The notes under the pieces: generated by a model
The model's input: the letters and a program-made list of their open reading frames with translations, nothing else
Databases searched by the model: none
What the model was told of the DNA's origin: nothing
Shown: piece by piece, positions 1 through 9,021 of the stretch
Layout of the letters: every line of letters begins with the position of its first letter
Position numbering within the stretch: the first letter of the stretch is position 1
Assembly: GCF_014655715.1 (NCBI RefSeq)
Contig: NZ_BNBM01000001.1
Coordinates: 622,742-686,741, forward strand
Source: Streptomyces lanatus
GTDB taxonomy: Bacteria > Actinomycetota > Actinomycetes > Streptomycetales > Streptomycetaceae
Direction of reading: 5' to 3'
Length of the DNA stretch: 64,000 nt
Position numbers and translations under genes: made by a program

Positions 1-50
1 GATTTGCGGCTCCGCCGCGGGGCGCGACCAGCCCAGACGGCACCGCACCC
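1..50 (-). repeat. Streptomyces dispersed GC-rich repeat (REP-like)
   Basis: Read on the minus strand, the window edge contains GCTGGTCGCGCCCCGCGG followed by CGGAGCCGCAAATC. From memory this is a very common intergenic repeat of Streptomyces chromosomes. Here it lies inside the open frame of the prenyltransferase. A partial relative lies at 25112-25156. Confidence 0.5.
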
Positions 51-754
51 GACAACGCACCCTTCGCGGCACCCCGCCCAACCGAAAGGCCGGTAGCAAC
101 CGCAGTCACCGCCGACACAGCCAGCGTCGCCGCAGGAACCCGAACCGGCGCCCCACCGACCTCATACCGACTCAACGCCATCAACGTCCCGGTATGAACA
201 CCGACCAGCCCCGCCGGCACGGCCGCCCGCCGAAGCGCACCCCCGACCGACCCCGCACCGCGCCCAGGCACAACCGCCCCGGCCAACACGTCCACAACCC
301 GAGCCCCCGCCATGGCAACCCCGCCCCACGGCGTGGACTTCAGCTTCAGGTCATACGCCCACACCAGCCCGGCCAGAGGAACCGCGGCGCCCACACTGCG
401 CCGACCCCCCGCCACCGCGGCAAGCCCAAGCCCCGCCACAGTCAGCCCCCCAGCCACAGCAAGCGCAGCCCGCCGAGGAACCCGCCCTGACGGCACAGGC
501 CGATCCGGCCGCTCGACGGAGTCCACCGTCGCGTCGGCATAGTCGTTGAGGGCCATGCCGGCCCAGTAGAGGCAGACGGAGGAACCGATCACTCCGAGGG
601 TACGGGCGTTCAGGGGGCGTCCGGCGGCGGCCGCTCCCGCGATCACGTCACCGGGGACACTCAGCGCGGCCGGCGCTCTGACGAGCAGGGCGAGGTCGGC
701 GAGGCGCACGGCAGACCGGGATCCGAAGCGGGCAACCGCTTTCCGATCTTTCAT
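1..754 (-). CDS. UbiA-family prenyltransferase (EboC-like), partial
   Basis: The leftward frame opens with ATG at 754 and is still open at base 1, giving 251 residues, so the C-terminus is outside the window. It is a hydrophobic multi-pass protein. It carries the first Asp-rich signature of UbiA prenyltransferases (NDYADATVDSVERP, the NxxxDxxxD metal/diphosphate site, near residues 70-83) and the downstream YDLKLKSTPWG loop near residue 133, like the YxxxLK motif of the family. The family moves a polyprenyl group from a diphosphate donor to a membrane acceptor. The eboC type, found in actinomycete and cyanobacterial ebo clusters, is the closest resemblance I recognise. The last visible codons run into a Streptomyces intergenic repeat, so the true end of the gene is uncertain. 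The substrate is unknown. Confidence 0.75.
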   Translation of the reverse strand, partial: MKDRKAVARFGSRSAVRLADLALLVRAPAALSVPGDVIAGAAAAGRPLNARTLGVIGSSVCLYWAGMALNDYADATVDSVERPDRPVPSGRVPRRAALAVAGGLTVAGLGLAAVAGGRRSVGAAVPLAGLVWAYDLKLKSTPWGGVAMAGARVVDVLAGAVVPGRGAGSVGGALRRAAVPAGLVGVHTGTLMALSRYEVGGAPVRVPAATLAVSAVTAVATGLSVGRGAAKGALSGAVPSGLVAPRGGAAN

Positions 755-899
755 GGCGGCACCCTACTCGCGGCAGTTCGGCATTCCGGTACCTACCCCC
801 CGGTAAGAGGAGTGACAAAGAAGACACGAAATTGTTCTTACCGCAGGGCCTGAACTGACGGTAAACGTGGGTCGTTTGAGCGGCTTCACCGCTCCTGCC

Positions 900-2321
900 T
901 CACGGCTCCTGCCGCAGCCGCCGCCACACCGCCTTGGCCGCGTTGTGCCCCGACATGCCGTGCACGCCCGGTCCGGGCGGGGTGGCCGAGGAGCAGATAT
1001 AGACCGCCGGGTGCGGGGTGGTGTAGGGGAACAGTGAGAGCTTGGGGCGCAGCAGGAGCTGGATTCCGGAGGCCGCTCCGGAGCCGATGTCCCCGCCGAC
1101 GTAGTTGGCGTTGCGGATGGCGAGTTCGGCCGGGCCGGCCGTCGCGCGGGCGAGGACGAGGTCGCGGAACCCCGGTGCGAAGCGCTCCAGTTGGCGCTCT
1201 ATGGCGTCCGTGAGGTCACCGGTCCAGCCGTTGGGCACATGGCCGTACGCCCAGAAGACCTGCTTGCCCTCGGGTGCCCGGCCGGGGTCGGCGACACCGG
1301 GCTGCACCGTGATCATGAACGGCTTGTCGGGCGCCCGGCCCTCCCGGGAGGCGGCGCGCAGCGCGGCGTCGATCTCCGCGGTGTTCCCGCCGATCTGCAC
1401 GGTGCCCGCACGACGGGCCTCCGGCGCGGTCCACGGCACCGGGCCGTCCAGCGCGTAGTCGATCTTGAAGACACCGGGGCCGTAGCGATAGCCCTCGTAG
1501 TAGTTGCCGAAGCCCGCGATTCGCGCCAGGGCGGTGGGCGAGGTGTCGAAGATGTAGGCGCGCGCGGGCGGCAGGTCGTCCAGTCGCTTGACCTCGTAGT
1601 CGGTGTGGACGGTGCCGCCGAGGTCCTTCAGATACGCGGTGAGGGCGTCGGAGATCGACTGGGAGCCGCCGCGGGCCACGGGCCAGCCGCGGGCGTGCGC
1701 GGCGAGGGCGAAGACCAGGCCGATGGCGCCGGTGGCGAAGCCGTCGAGCGGGGCCATGACGTGGGCGACGAGGCCTGAGAACAGGGTCCTGGCCCGCTCG
1801 TCCTTGAAGCGCCGCATCAGCCAGGTGGCCGGGGGCAGCCCCGCCAGGCCGAACCGGGCGAGGGTGACCGGGTCCCGGGGGAGCGCGGTCAGCGGCAGGG
1901 ACATGAAGTCGCGGGCCAGGGTGTCCCACTTGGCCAGGAACGGCTCGACCAGTCTGCGGTACGGGCCCGCGTCTCGTGGGCCGAAGGAGGCGGCGGTCTC
2001 GGCGACGGAGCGGGACAGCACGGCGGCGGTGCCGTCGGTGAAGGGGTGGGCCATCGGCAGGTCGGGGTGCAGCCACTCCAGGCCGTAGCGGTCGAGCGGC
2101 ATCGCGCGGAACGCCGGGGAGTTGATGCCGAGGGGGTGGGCGGCCGAGCAGGGGTCGTGCCGGAAGCCGGGGAGGGTCAGCTCTTCCGTGCGGGCTCCCC
2201 CGCCCACGGAGTCGCGTGCCTCGAACACGGCCACGGAGAAGCCGCGGCGGGCAAGCTCCACGGCAGCGGTCAGTCCGTTCGGCCCCGCACCCACCACGAC
2301 CGCATCGAGCATCGACGGCAC
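900..2321 (-). CDS. FAD-dependent oxidoreductase, phytoene desaturase-like (CrtI family)
   Basis: This 473-residue protein begins with a Rossmann dinucleotide fold ([10 protein letters not shown], residues 8-17) and the acidic end of the second strand ([13 protein letters not shown]), which bind FAD. The C-terminal segment [19 protein letters not shown] is the second FAD contact typical of phytoene desaturase-related NAD(P)/FAD oxidoreductases. The GTG start at 2321 is favoured because AAGGAG sits 7 bases upstream; an ATG three codons later is the alternative. No carotenoid genes are nearby, so the substrate is not predictable; many homologues are housekeeping proteins of unknown substrate. 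It is divergent from the gene at 2410 across an 88 bp gap. Confidence 0.85.
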   Translation of the reverse strand: MPSMLDAVVVGAGPNGLTAAVELARRGFSVAVFEARDSVGGGARTEELTLPGFRHDPCSAAHPLGINSPAFRAMPLDRYGLEWLHPDLPMAHPFTDGTAAVLSRSVAETAASFGPRDAGPYRRLVEPFLAKWDTLARDFMSLPLTALPRDPVTLARFGLAGLPPATWLMRRFKDERARTLFSGLVAHVMAPLDGFATGAIGLVFALAAHARGWPVARGGSQSISDALTAYLKDLGGTVHTDYEVKRLDDLPPARAYIFDTSPTALARIAGFGNYYEGYRYGPGVFKIDYALDGPVPWTAPEARRAGTVQIGGNTAEIDAALRAASREGRAPDKPFMITVQPGVADPGRAPEGKQVFWAYGHVPNGWTGDLTDAIERQLERFAPGFRDLVLARATAGPAELAIRNANYVGGDIGSGAASGIQLLLRPKLSLFPYTTPHPAVYICSSATPPGPGVHGMSGHNAAKAVWRRLRQEP

Positions 2322-2409
2322 CTTCGGACTCCTTCGTCAGCCGATGGCCATTGAAGGTCAGGATATGCCTGGGTACTGACAACGCCGGGGCGTGGGTAAA
2401 GTCCGCCGG

Positions 2410-3012
2410 GTGACGCACCGCTTCCGCTTCCATGTGCCCGAGGACGACATCTGGCACTGGTTCGAGGTGGGGGACACGGGCCGGGTGATGCGGCAGATCT
2501 CCTTCCGGGGACCCGCCGGTGTGCCCGTGGTGGCCGTCGAGACGGCCGAGCTCGCACTGACCCGGCAGGCGTGCGGGGACTGGGGTGTGCGGCTGTACGC
2601 GGTGGTGTACGGAGTGCCGTCGCGCGAACCGGTCGCGGAGCCCTCGGACGCGCTGACGGTTCAGGGGCGGGACTTCGACCTGGCGTGGGGCCGTGCCCGC
2701 TCCCACCGGCAGTGCGAGGTGCGCCATGACAGCGGCCCCCTGCCCGTCGGCACCCGTCTGACCGGCACTTTCACCGTCTCACCGTGGGGTCCCGGCGTGA
2801 CGGGTGTGTTCGTCGACGTCGGTCTGCCCGCGCCGGGCTTCGTGGATGCCGCGGTCCTCCTGCGAGCGGGGTGTCAGTGGCCCGCCGAGGGCACGCCCGC
2901 CGAATTCGAGGTGGTCGACCTGCGTGTCGGCGGCTCCCACCCTCAGATCAGGCTGCGCCCGACAGCAGTCCCGCCACCCGCCGAGCCGTGGCCGCGTCCC
3001 GCGCCGCGGTGA
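2410..3012 (+). CDS. Unknown protein with a possible S1-like C-terminal domain
   Basis: This is a 200-residue soluble protein if the GTG at 2410 is used; an upstream GTG at 2392 in the same frame adds six residues. The N-terminal half (THRFRFHVPEDDIWHWFEVGD) resembles a small immunity-like fold. The C-terminal third (GTRLTGTFTVSPWGPGVTGV through VGGSHPQIRLRP) has the strand pattern of an S1/OB-like domain. No catalytic motif is visible and I do not assign a function. Its last 65 bp overlap, in antiparallel fashion, the 3' end of the inositol monophosphatase-like gene. Confidence 0.7.
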   Translation: MTHRFRFHVPEDDIWHWFEVGDTGRVMRQISFRGPAGVPVVAVETAELALTRQACGDWGVRLYAVVYGVPSREPVAEPSDALTVQGRDFDLAWGRARSHRQCEVRHDSGPLPVGTRLTGTFTVSPWGPGVTGVFVDVGLPAPGFVDAAVLLRAGCQWPAEGTPAEFEVVDLRVGGSHPQIRLRPTAVPPPAEPWPRPAPR

Positions 3013-3793
3013 ACGGCAGGGCATTGCCGCCGGTGATGCGGAACGGCTCGCCCGCGTGGGTGAGGTGCGCGCCGCCCGCCTCCTCGACCAGGAGGATGCC
3101 CGCGGCGTGGTCCCAGGCGGCCTCCCAGCTGAACGCGGTCGCGTCCAACTCGCCGCGGGCCACGGCCAGATACTCAAGCCCCGCCGAGCCGCACACCCGG
3201 GGTGCGACACCCTCGGTCCACAGGCCGAGCAGCTCGCGCTTCTGCTCGTCGGTCGTGTAGTCCGGGTGGGATGTGGCGACTTGGAGGTCGCGGCCGGGGT
3301 CCGGGGCACCGGAGCGCAGCCGTACCCCGTCGAGGTGGGCGCCCTGGCCCCGTATCGCGGTGGCCAGTTGGTCACGGGCCGGAGCGTAGGTCCAGGAGGC
3401 GAGGAGCACGCCGCGCTGTGCGAGCGCGACCAGCGTGCAGAAGCCGTCGTCGCCGTGCACGAACTGGCGAGTGCCGTCGACGGGGTCGACGATCCAGACC
3501 GGGGCGTCGCCGCGTATCGCCTCGTACGACGCCGGATCGGCGTGCACCGCCTCCTCGCCGACGACGACCGAGCCGGGCAGGAGGGCGCCGAGTGCCTGGG
3601 TGAGGTACTGCTCGGCGAGCCGGTCGGCGTCGGTCACCAGGTCGTGGGGGCCGCTCTTCTGGTCGACCTCGTGGTCGGCGAGCTGCTGGAAGCGGGGCAT
3701 GATCTCGGCCGCGGCCGCCTTGCGGACCGCTTCCTCGACGTCGGCTGAGTACTGTGCGAGAAACTCGTCGATGGTTTCGTTGTATTCGATCAC
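2948..3793 (-). CDS. Inositol monophosphatase-family phosphatase (possible histidinol-phosphatase)
   Basis: This 281-residue protein is the usual size for the Mg-dependent inositol monophosphatase/FBPase superfamily. Family signatures are present: GEE (79-81), DPVDGTRQF (103-111), which supplies the metal ligands, and WDHAAG (227-232) near the C-terminus. Members hydrolyse small phosphomonoesters such as inositol-1-phosphate, histidinol phosphate (actinobacterial HisN) or 3'-phosphoadenosine 5'-phosphate. The sequence alone does not separate these. GTG at 3793 is used as the start. The gene is monocistronic and convergent with the unknown gene at 2410. Confidence 0.85.
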   Translation of the reverse strand: MIEYNETIDEFLAQYSADVEEAVRKAAAAEIMPRFQQLADHEVDQKSGPHDLVTDADRLAEQYLTQALGALLPGSVVVGEEAVHADPASYEAIRGDAPVWIVDPVDGTRQFVHGDDGFCTLVALAQRGVLLASWTYAPARDQLATAIRGQGAHLDGVRLRSGAPDPGRDLQVATSHPDYTTDEQKRELLGLWTEGVAPRVCGSAGLEYLAVARGELDATAFSWEAAWDHAAGILLVEEAGGAHLTHAGEPFRITGGNALPFTAARDAATARRVAGLLSGAA

Positions 3794-3910
3794 GTGTCAA
3801 TGAGAACACGCCCCACTGACAAACCCCGCCCGCCCGGTGACCGCCGGATGGCACCGGCATGAATTCCAGGGGCGCTCCACCGCAGGTCAGGGCCACCCCG
3901 CCCGTGGTGC

Positions 3911-5722
3911 TCAGCGCCCGACCGCGTACCCCTGCATCCCCCGCGGATTCGCCGCCGCCGACAGAACGCCGGTCTCGGGATCCCGTGCCACCGCGCACAG
4001 CCGCCCCTCCGACCATGCGTCGCCGACGGTCACCTCATGACCGCGCCGCCGCAGCTCCGCCACCACACCGGCGTCCATGCGGGACTCCACGGTCACGCTG
4101 CCCGGCCGCATTCCGCGCGGATAGAAGGAACCGGGGAAGCTGTCGTTGTGCCAGTTCGGGGCGTCGATCGCGCCCTGGAGGTCGAGTCCGCCGCGGACCT
4201 GCCCGCGCAGGGCGACCGCGAGGAAGAAGTGCAGCTGCCACTGGTCCTGCTGGTCCCCGCCGGGCGTGCCGAAGGCCATCACGGGCACACCGTCGCGCAG
4301 GGCGAGGGAGGGCGTGAGGGTGGTGCGGGGGCGGCGCCCCGGTGTGAGGGAGTTCGGCAGACCCTCTTCCAGCCAGGTCATCTGCAGCCGGGTGCCGAGC
4401 GGGAAGCCCAGCTCGGGCACGACGGGGTTGGACTGCAACCAGCCTCCGCTGGGCGTGGCCGCGATCATGTTGCCCCACCGGTCGACGACGTCGAGGTGGC
4501 AGGTGTCGCCCCGGGTACCGCCGTCGGCGGAGACATCGGGCTCCGCCGGGCGCCGGGCCACCGTCGGCTCCCCCACGCCCAGCACATCGAACCCGGGATC
4601 GTCAGAGGCCACCACGCGCGCGTGCGCACACAAGCGCGGGGCACGCCCACCCGGCTCCCCTGGCCGCAACTCATGCGACGCCTTCTCCCCGACCAGCTCC
4701 CGCCGAGCCGCGTTGTACTCCTCCGACAGCAGCTCCCCCAGCGGCACCTCCGCCGCGTCCCCGTACCAGGCCTCCCGGTCGGCCATCGCCAGCTTGCAGC
4801 CCTCGATCAGCAGATGGACGTACTCGGCGGACCCGTACCGCGGCAGCTCCGGCGGGAGCAGCGCGAGCTGCTGGAGGAGGACGGGGCCCTGGCTCCAGGG
4901 TCCGGCCTTGCACAGGGTCCAGCCGTTCCAGTCGTACGTCGCGGGCGCCTCGTAGGTCGCGGACCAGCCGGCGAGGTCGGCGGCCGTGAGGGTGCCGGAG
5001 TGCCGCTCGCCGCTGGTGTCCAGGGTGGGGCGCCCAGCCTGCCGTACGAGGGCCTCGGCGATGAAGCCGGACCGCCACACCTCGCGCGCGGCCTCGATCT
5101 GCGCGACCCGGTCCCCGGCCCCGGCGACCTCGGCGAGGAGCCGCTTCCAGGTGGCGGCGAGGGCGGGGTTGCGGAACAGCTCCCCGGGGCTCGGTGCCTT
5201 GCCCCCCGGGAGATACACCTCTGCCGACGACGTCCACTCCGTCTCGAACAGTTCCCGTACCGTCTCGACGGTCTCGCCGACGCGCTCCACGGGCGCGTGC
5301 CCGTGTTCGGCGTACCCGATGGCGTACTCCAGGACCTCGGCGAGTGTCCGGGTGCCGTGGTCCCGCAGGAGCAGCATCCAGGCGTCGAAGGCGCCGGGCA
5401 CGGCGGCGGCGAGCGGTCCCGTCCCGGGTACGAGGTCCAGTCCGAGGCCCCGGTAGTGCGCGACGGTCGCCCCGCGCGGTGCCACACCCTGTCCGCACAG
5501 CACCCGTACCTCGCCGCCCGCCGGGGCGATGAGGATGGGCACCTCACCGGCCGGCCCATTGAGGTGCGGCTCGACGACGTGCAGCACGAACGCGCCCGCC
5601 ACGGCGGCGTCGTACGCGTTGCCCCCGCGCTCCAGCACGGCCATCGCGGACTGCGAGGCGAGCCAGTGGGTGGAGGACACCATGCCGAAGGAGCCCTGGA
5701 GGGTGGGTCGGGTGGTGAACAT
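3911..5722 (-). CDS. Gamma-glutamyltransferase family protein, no signal peptide
   Basis: This is a 603-residue member of the Ntn-hydrolase gamma-glutamyltransferase family. Family proteins are made as a proenzyme that cleaves itself before a Thr, which becomes the nucleophile. The likely Thr is T407 in GDTCHLDVVDRWGNM. The N-terminal GNAYDAAVAGAFVLHVVEP segment and a C-terminal GTPGGDQQDQ segment match the family layout. The protein starts MFTTRPTLQGSFGM with no signal peptide, so it is probably cytoplasmic, unlike the second family member at 35927-37723. It is the last gene of the leftward btu cluster, 50 bp after the ferredoxin-like gene. Substrate (glutathione, acyl-homoserine or other) is unknown. 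Confidence 0.85.
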   Translation of the reverse strand: MFTTRPTLQGSFGMVSSTHWLASQSAMAVLERGGNAYDAAVAGAFVLHVVEPHLNGPAGEVPILIAPAGGEVRVLCGQGVAPRGATVAHYRGLGLDLVPGTGPLAAAVPGAFDAWMLLLRDHGTRTLAEVLEYAIGYAEHGHAPVERVGETVETVRELFETEWTSSAEVYLPGGKAPSPGELFRNPALAATWKRLLAEVAGAGDRVAQIEAAREVWRSGFIAEALVRQAGRPTLDTSGERHSGTLTAADLAGWSATYEAPATYDWNGWTLCKAGPWSQGPVLLQQLALLPPELPRYGSAEYVHLLIEGCKLAMADREAWYGDAAEVPLGELLSEEYNAARRELVGEKASHELRPGEPGGRAPRLCAHARVVASDDPGFDVLGVGEPTVARRPAEPDVSADGGTRGDTCHLDVVDRWGNMIAATPSGGWLQSNPVVPELGFPLGTRLQMTWLEEGLPNSLTPGRRPRTTLTPSLALRDGVPVMAFGTPGGDQQDQWQLHFFLAVALRGQVRGGLDLQGAIDAPNWHNDSFPGSFYPRGMRPGSVTVESRMDAGVVAELRRRGHEVTVGDAWSEGRLCAVARDPETGVLSAAANPRGMQGYAVGR

Positions 5723-5772
5723 CGGGTCTCTCACCTCGCGGTCGACGGCGTGGATCGGTCCATCCGATCTTC

Positions 5773-6165
5773 TTATGCCTCCTGACCTTCCTGTCCTCCC
5801 TGTTCGGGCTTCAACCTTTTGGCCGGGACAAAGGTGTAGAGGTCCAGTACCTCGGGGCAGGGGGCGATGCCGGGGCCGCCCGCGCGGACCCAGGTGAGGA
5901 TGTCCTCGGTGGCCTCGGGGTCGTTGACGAGGCCGAGCCAGACGGGGCGGGCGCCCGCGGCGCGGCCCGCGCGGGAGGGCTGGACGACGATCACGTTGGC
6001 GTGTTCGCAGACGCCGAGGCAGTCGGAGACGCGCACGGGCGCGTGTTCGGCGAGGCGTGCCGTCTGTTGCGCGTGGTCGACTCCGGGCACCTTCGCCGTG
6101 CCGCAACAGCAGTCCCGGCACACCACGATCCGGCTGGGCACCGGCTGTTCGGAGGGTGTGTTCAC
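5773..6165 (-). CDS. Thioredoxin-like 2Fe-2S ferredoxin domain protein
   Basis: This 130-residue protein has the cysteine layout of thioredoxin-like 2Fe-2S ferredoxins. C16, C19, C20 and C21 lie in VVCRDCCCG and C49 and C53 in SDCLGVCEHAN, on a short alpha/beta scaffold ending in a CPEVLDLYTFVPAK segment. It is predicted to carry electrons in the cytoplasm. GTG at 6165 starts one base after the btuD stop, so the two are co-transcribed and probably translationally coupled under the upstream cobalamin riboswitch. That placement suggests a role around cobalt reduction in corrinoid handling, but this is inference. Confidence 0.8.
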   Translation of the reverse strand: MNTPSEQPVPSRIVVCRDCCCGTAKVPGVDHAQQTARLAEHAPVRVSDCLGVCEHANVIVVQPSRAGRAAGARPVWLGLVNDPEATEDILTWVRAGGPGIAPCPEVLDLYTFVPAKRLKPEQGGQEGQEA

Positions 6166-6166
6166 G

Positions 6167-6934
6167 TCAGTACCGCCGTCGCAGGAAGCGGATCACCGGG
6201 TGGCCGGGTTCGTCGGTGACCTCGGCACGGACGCCGTAGACCTGCTCTATGAGGGCGGGGGTCAGGACGTCCGCCGGGGTGCCCTCGGCCACCGCGCGCC
6301 CCTCCCTCAGGACCAGCAGTCGGTCGCAGTACATCGCGGCGAGGTTGAGGTCGTGCAAGGCGATCACCGTGGTGACGGGGAGGGTCGCGACGAGGTCCAG
6401 GAGGTCTAGCTGGTGCTGGATGTCGAGGTGGTTGGTGGGTTCGTCCAGGAGGAGTTCGCGGGGCTCCTGGGCGAGAGCGCGGGCGATCTGGGTGCGCTGG
6501 CGTTCGCCGCCGGAGAGGGTGTGCCAGGACTGGTCGGCCCGGTCGGTCAGGCCGGTGCGGGCCAGGGCGGCGGTCACCGCCTCGGTGTCGGCGGCCGTGG
6601 CGGGGGTCCAGGCGCGGCGGTGCGGGATGCGGCCGAGGGCGACGACGTCGCGGACGGTGAGTTCGGTCTGGGTGTGGGCGTGCTGCTCGACGGTGGCGAT
6701 ACGGCGGGCGGTGGCGCGGCGGCCGACGTCCGGGAGGGGGCGGCCGTCCAGGGTCACGACGCCGGTGGTGGGCGCGAGGACTCCGGCGAGGAGCCTCAAC
6801 AGGGTTGATTTTCCGGAGCCGTTGGGGCCGAGCAGGCCGACGGTCTCGCCGGGGCGCAGGGTGAGGGTGACGCCGTCGACGATGACCTGGCGGGCGATGC
6901 GGCGTACGACATCCTGGGCCTGGAGGCTGGTCAT
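6167..6934 (-). CDS. btuD: ABC transporter ATP-binding protein, cobalamin uptake (BtuD-like)
   Basis: This 255-residue ATPase has Walker A GPNGSGKST (36-44), the signature LSGGERQR and Walker B ELLLDEPTNHLD, followed by the switch His in IALHDLNLAA. It is of the FecE/BtuD type that powers FecCD-family importers. It overlaps the permease by 4 bp (6931-6934), so translation is coupled. Related ATPases also serve siderophores; cobalamin is chosen because the operon leader is a B12 riboswitch. Confidence 0.85.
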   Translation of the reverse strand: MTSLQAQDVVRRIARQVIVDGVTLTLRPGETVGLLGPNGSGKSTLLRLLAGVLAPTTGVVTLDGRPLPDVGRRATARRIATVEQHAHTQTELTVRDVVALGRIPHRRAWTPATAADTEAVTAALARTGLTDRADQSWHTLSGGERQRTQIARALAQEPRELLLDEPTNHLDIQHQLDLLDLVATLPVTTVIALHDLNLAAMYCDRLLVLREGRAVAEGTPADVLTPALIEQVYGVRAEVTDEPGHPVIRFLRRRY

Positions 6935-7944
6935 GCCTTCCCCCGTCCCCGGTAGAGCACGGCCACGAACGCCGGTACGCCGATGAGGGACGTGACCACG
7001 CCCACCGGGACCTCCTGGGGGTCGAGGACGGTGCGGGCGGCAGTGTCCACCCACACCAGGAAGACGGCCCCGGTCAGCGCCGTGACCGGCAGGAGGCGGG
7101 CATGGCCGGAGCCGGTCAGGGCACGGGTGGCATGCGGCAGGACCAGGCCGACGAAGCCGATCGCTCCGGCGCAGCTGACCAGGGCGGCGGTGAGCAGCGC
7201 GGTGGCGCAGAGCAGGGCCAGGCGGGTGCGGGCGACCCGGACGCCGAGTCCGGCGGCGGCGTCGTCGCCGAAGGCGAAGGCGTCCAGGGTGCGGGCGTAC
7301 CCGAGGCAGACGGCGAGGACCACGGCCAGGACGACGGCGCACAGCACCACCTGCCCCCAGTCGGCGCCGGAGAGCGAACCGAGCAGCCAGAACAGCACGC
7401 CCCGGGTGGTCTCGGCGTCGGCCGAGGTCAGCACGATGAACGAGGTCAGCGCGGAGAACAGCTGCATGGCGGCCACCCCGGACAGCACGACCCGGTCGGT
7501 GCTGCCGCCGAGGACATGGCTGAGCAGCAGCACCATGGCGAAGGAGAGCAGCGCGCCGACGAAGGCGCCCGCCGACAGCGACACCACTCCCCCACCGACC
7601 CCCAGCACGACCACGGCCACGGCGCCCGTCGACGCGCCCGAGGACACCCCGAGCACGAACGGGTCGGCCAGCGGATTGCGCAGCAACGACTGCATCACCG
7701 CCCCGCACACCGCGAGCCCGGCGCCGCACACGGCGGCGAGCAGGGTGCGCGGCATCCGCAGGTTCCACACGATGCCGTCCCTGAGCGGAGCCAACGTGCT
7801 CTCGCCGAACCCGAGATGGGCGGCCACGGAGGCCCAGACATCGCCCGTGGAGATGTCGGCGGGCCCGATGGTGACCGCGACGGCGACCGACAGGAGCAGC
7901 GCGGCGGGACCCCCGACGGTCAACAGCAGCGTACGGAGACTCAC
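6931..7944 (-). CDS. btuC: FecCD-family ABC permease, cobalamin uptake (BtuC-like)
   Basis: This 337-residue integral membrane protein has about ten predicted helices and the family segments RMPRTLLAAVCGAGLAVCGA (permease start) and GAIGFVGLVLPHATRAL (coupling region). It forms the translocation pore with the BtuD-like ATPase. GTG at 7944 overlaps the stop of the binding-protein gene (GTGA at 7941-7944), which fixes the start and indicates a single operon. A longer upstream reading only shadows the binding-protein gene. Confidence 0.87.
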   Translation of the reverse strand: MSLRTLLLTVGGPAALLLSVAVAVTIGPADISTGDVWASVAAHLGFGESTLAPLRDGIVWNLRMPRTLLAAVCGAGLAVCGAVMQSLLRNPLADPFVLGVSSGASTGAVAVVVLGVGGGVVSLSAGAFVGALLSFAMVLLLSHVLGGSTDRVVLSGVAAMQLFSALTSFIVLTSADAETTRGVLFWLLGSLSGADWGQVVLCAVVLAVVLAVCLGYARTLDAFAFGDDAAAGLGVRVARTRLALLCATALLTAALVSCAGAIGFVGLVLPHATRALTGSGHARLLPVTALTGAVFLVWVDTAARTVLDPQEVPVGVVTSLIGVPAFVAVLYRGRGKA

Positions 7945-8954
7945 TTGACGAGCCCGAAGTCGCGCAGTCCCGCGGCGACCTGCTCGATGCCCTCGACCGT
8001 ACGGATGGACGGGTTCATCGCCTGACCGCTGAGCAGCACGTACCGCTTCTTCTTCACGGCGGTGAGGTTGCGGGTGGCGGGGTTGGTCTCCAGGAAGCGG
8101 ATCTTGGCCTTCGCGCTCTCCGCGGTCTGCTGCTTGCGTGTGAGGTCGCCGATGACGAGGACGTCGGGGTCGCGGTCGGCGACGGTCTCCCAGTTGATCT
8201 GGGGCCATTCGTCATGGGTGTCGGAGAAGGCGTTCTTCGCGCCGACCGCGCGGGTGATGGCACCGGGCGCGCCGCAGCAGCCGGCGAGGTAGGGCGACTG
8301 GGAGTTGGCGAACCAGTACATGAGGGAGACGTCGGAGGCGTCGAGCCCGTCGGTGGCCTTGCGCACCCGCTCCTTCAGCTCGGCGACGAGCTTCTCGCCC
8401 CGCTTGTCGACGCCGAACGCCCGGGCCAGGTCGCGGATCTCGCCGTAGACGTCGTCAAGGGTGAGCGGGGTGGCGCGCGAGCCGTCGCCGCCGCTGTCGT
8501 TGTCCTTGCCGGCCCCGCAGTCGGAGGGCGAGACGTACGTGGGCACGCCCAGCTTCTCGAACTGTTCGCGGGTGGCGACGCCGCCCTTGCCGAGGGTGGA
8601 GACGAACGAGGCGGTGACGAAGTCGGGTTCGGCGTCGAGGACCTTCTCGAAGGAGGGCATGTCGTCGGCGAGCCGGGGCACGGAGGCGTTGGCCTTCTCC
8701 AGGCCCTTCATCACCGGGTCCGTCCAGGTTGCCGTACCGACGACGCGGTCGGCGAGGCCGAGGGAGAGCAGGATCTCGGTGGTGCCCTGGTTGAGGGAGA
8801 CGACGCGCTTCGGGGCCGACTTGAGGGTGACCTCGTGGCCGCAGTTGTCGATCGTGAGGGCGGCCTTCGCGGTGTCGGGCGTGGAACCGCCGCCGCAGGC
8901 GGTGAGCAACAGGGCGGAAGCGAGCAGCAGGACGGGGGTGCGGAGCACGGGCAT
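7941..8954 (-). CDS. btuF: Cobalamin-binding lipoprotein of ABC importer (BtuF-like)
   Basis: This 337-residue protein begins with a lipoprotein signal peptide and lipobox LLTACGGG (acylated Cys at residue 20). It therefore anchors outside the membrane and delivers ligand to the permease. The body is a class III periplasmic-binding fold (APKRVVSLNQGTTEILLSLG; PDFVTASFVSTLGKGG). ATG at 8954 lies about 67 bases after a cobalamin riboswitch, which identifies the ligand as a corrinoid better than the protein sequence does. A Cys-Cys in LAGCCGAPGAI is unusual and might be a disulphide or ligand contact. Confidence 0.85.
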   Translation of the reverse strand: MPVLRTPVLLLASALLLTACGGGSTPDTAKAALTIDNCGHEVTLKSAPKRVVSLNQGTTEILLSLGLADRVVGTATWTDPVMKGLEKANASVPRLADDMPSFEKVLDAEPDFVTASFVSTLGKGGVATREQFEKLGVPTYVSPSDCGAGKDNDSGGDGSRATPLTLDDVYGEIRDLARAFGVDKRGEKLVAELKERVRKATDGLDASDVSLMYWFANSQSPYLAGCCGAPGAITRAVGAKNAFSDTHDEWPQINWETVADRDPDVLVIGDLTRKQQTAESAKAKIRFLETNPATRNLTAVKKKRYVLLSGQAMNPSIRTVEGIEQVAAGLRDFGLVK

Positions 8955-9021
8955 GCCTCGGGGGTCGGGGCTCGTACGCGGAGCCTGGCCTACGGATGTC
9001 CTCCCCGCCCGGCGGCGCGGA

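Noticed and set aside
4037..5785. 582-codon open frame on the plus strand
   Set aside because: Shadow of the gamma-glutamyltransferase-family gene; no recognisable domain.
3911..6121. Possible ferredoxin-gamma-glutamyltransferase fusion from one long frame
   Set aside because: The first part of this frame is a different reading of the ferredoxin gene; the transferase homology begins at MFTTRP (5722) and the ferredoxin has its own frame and stop.
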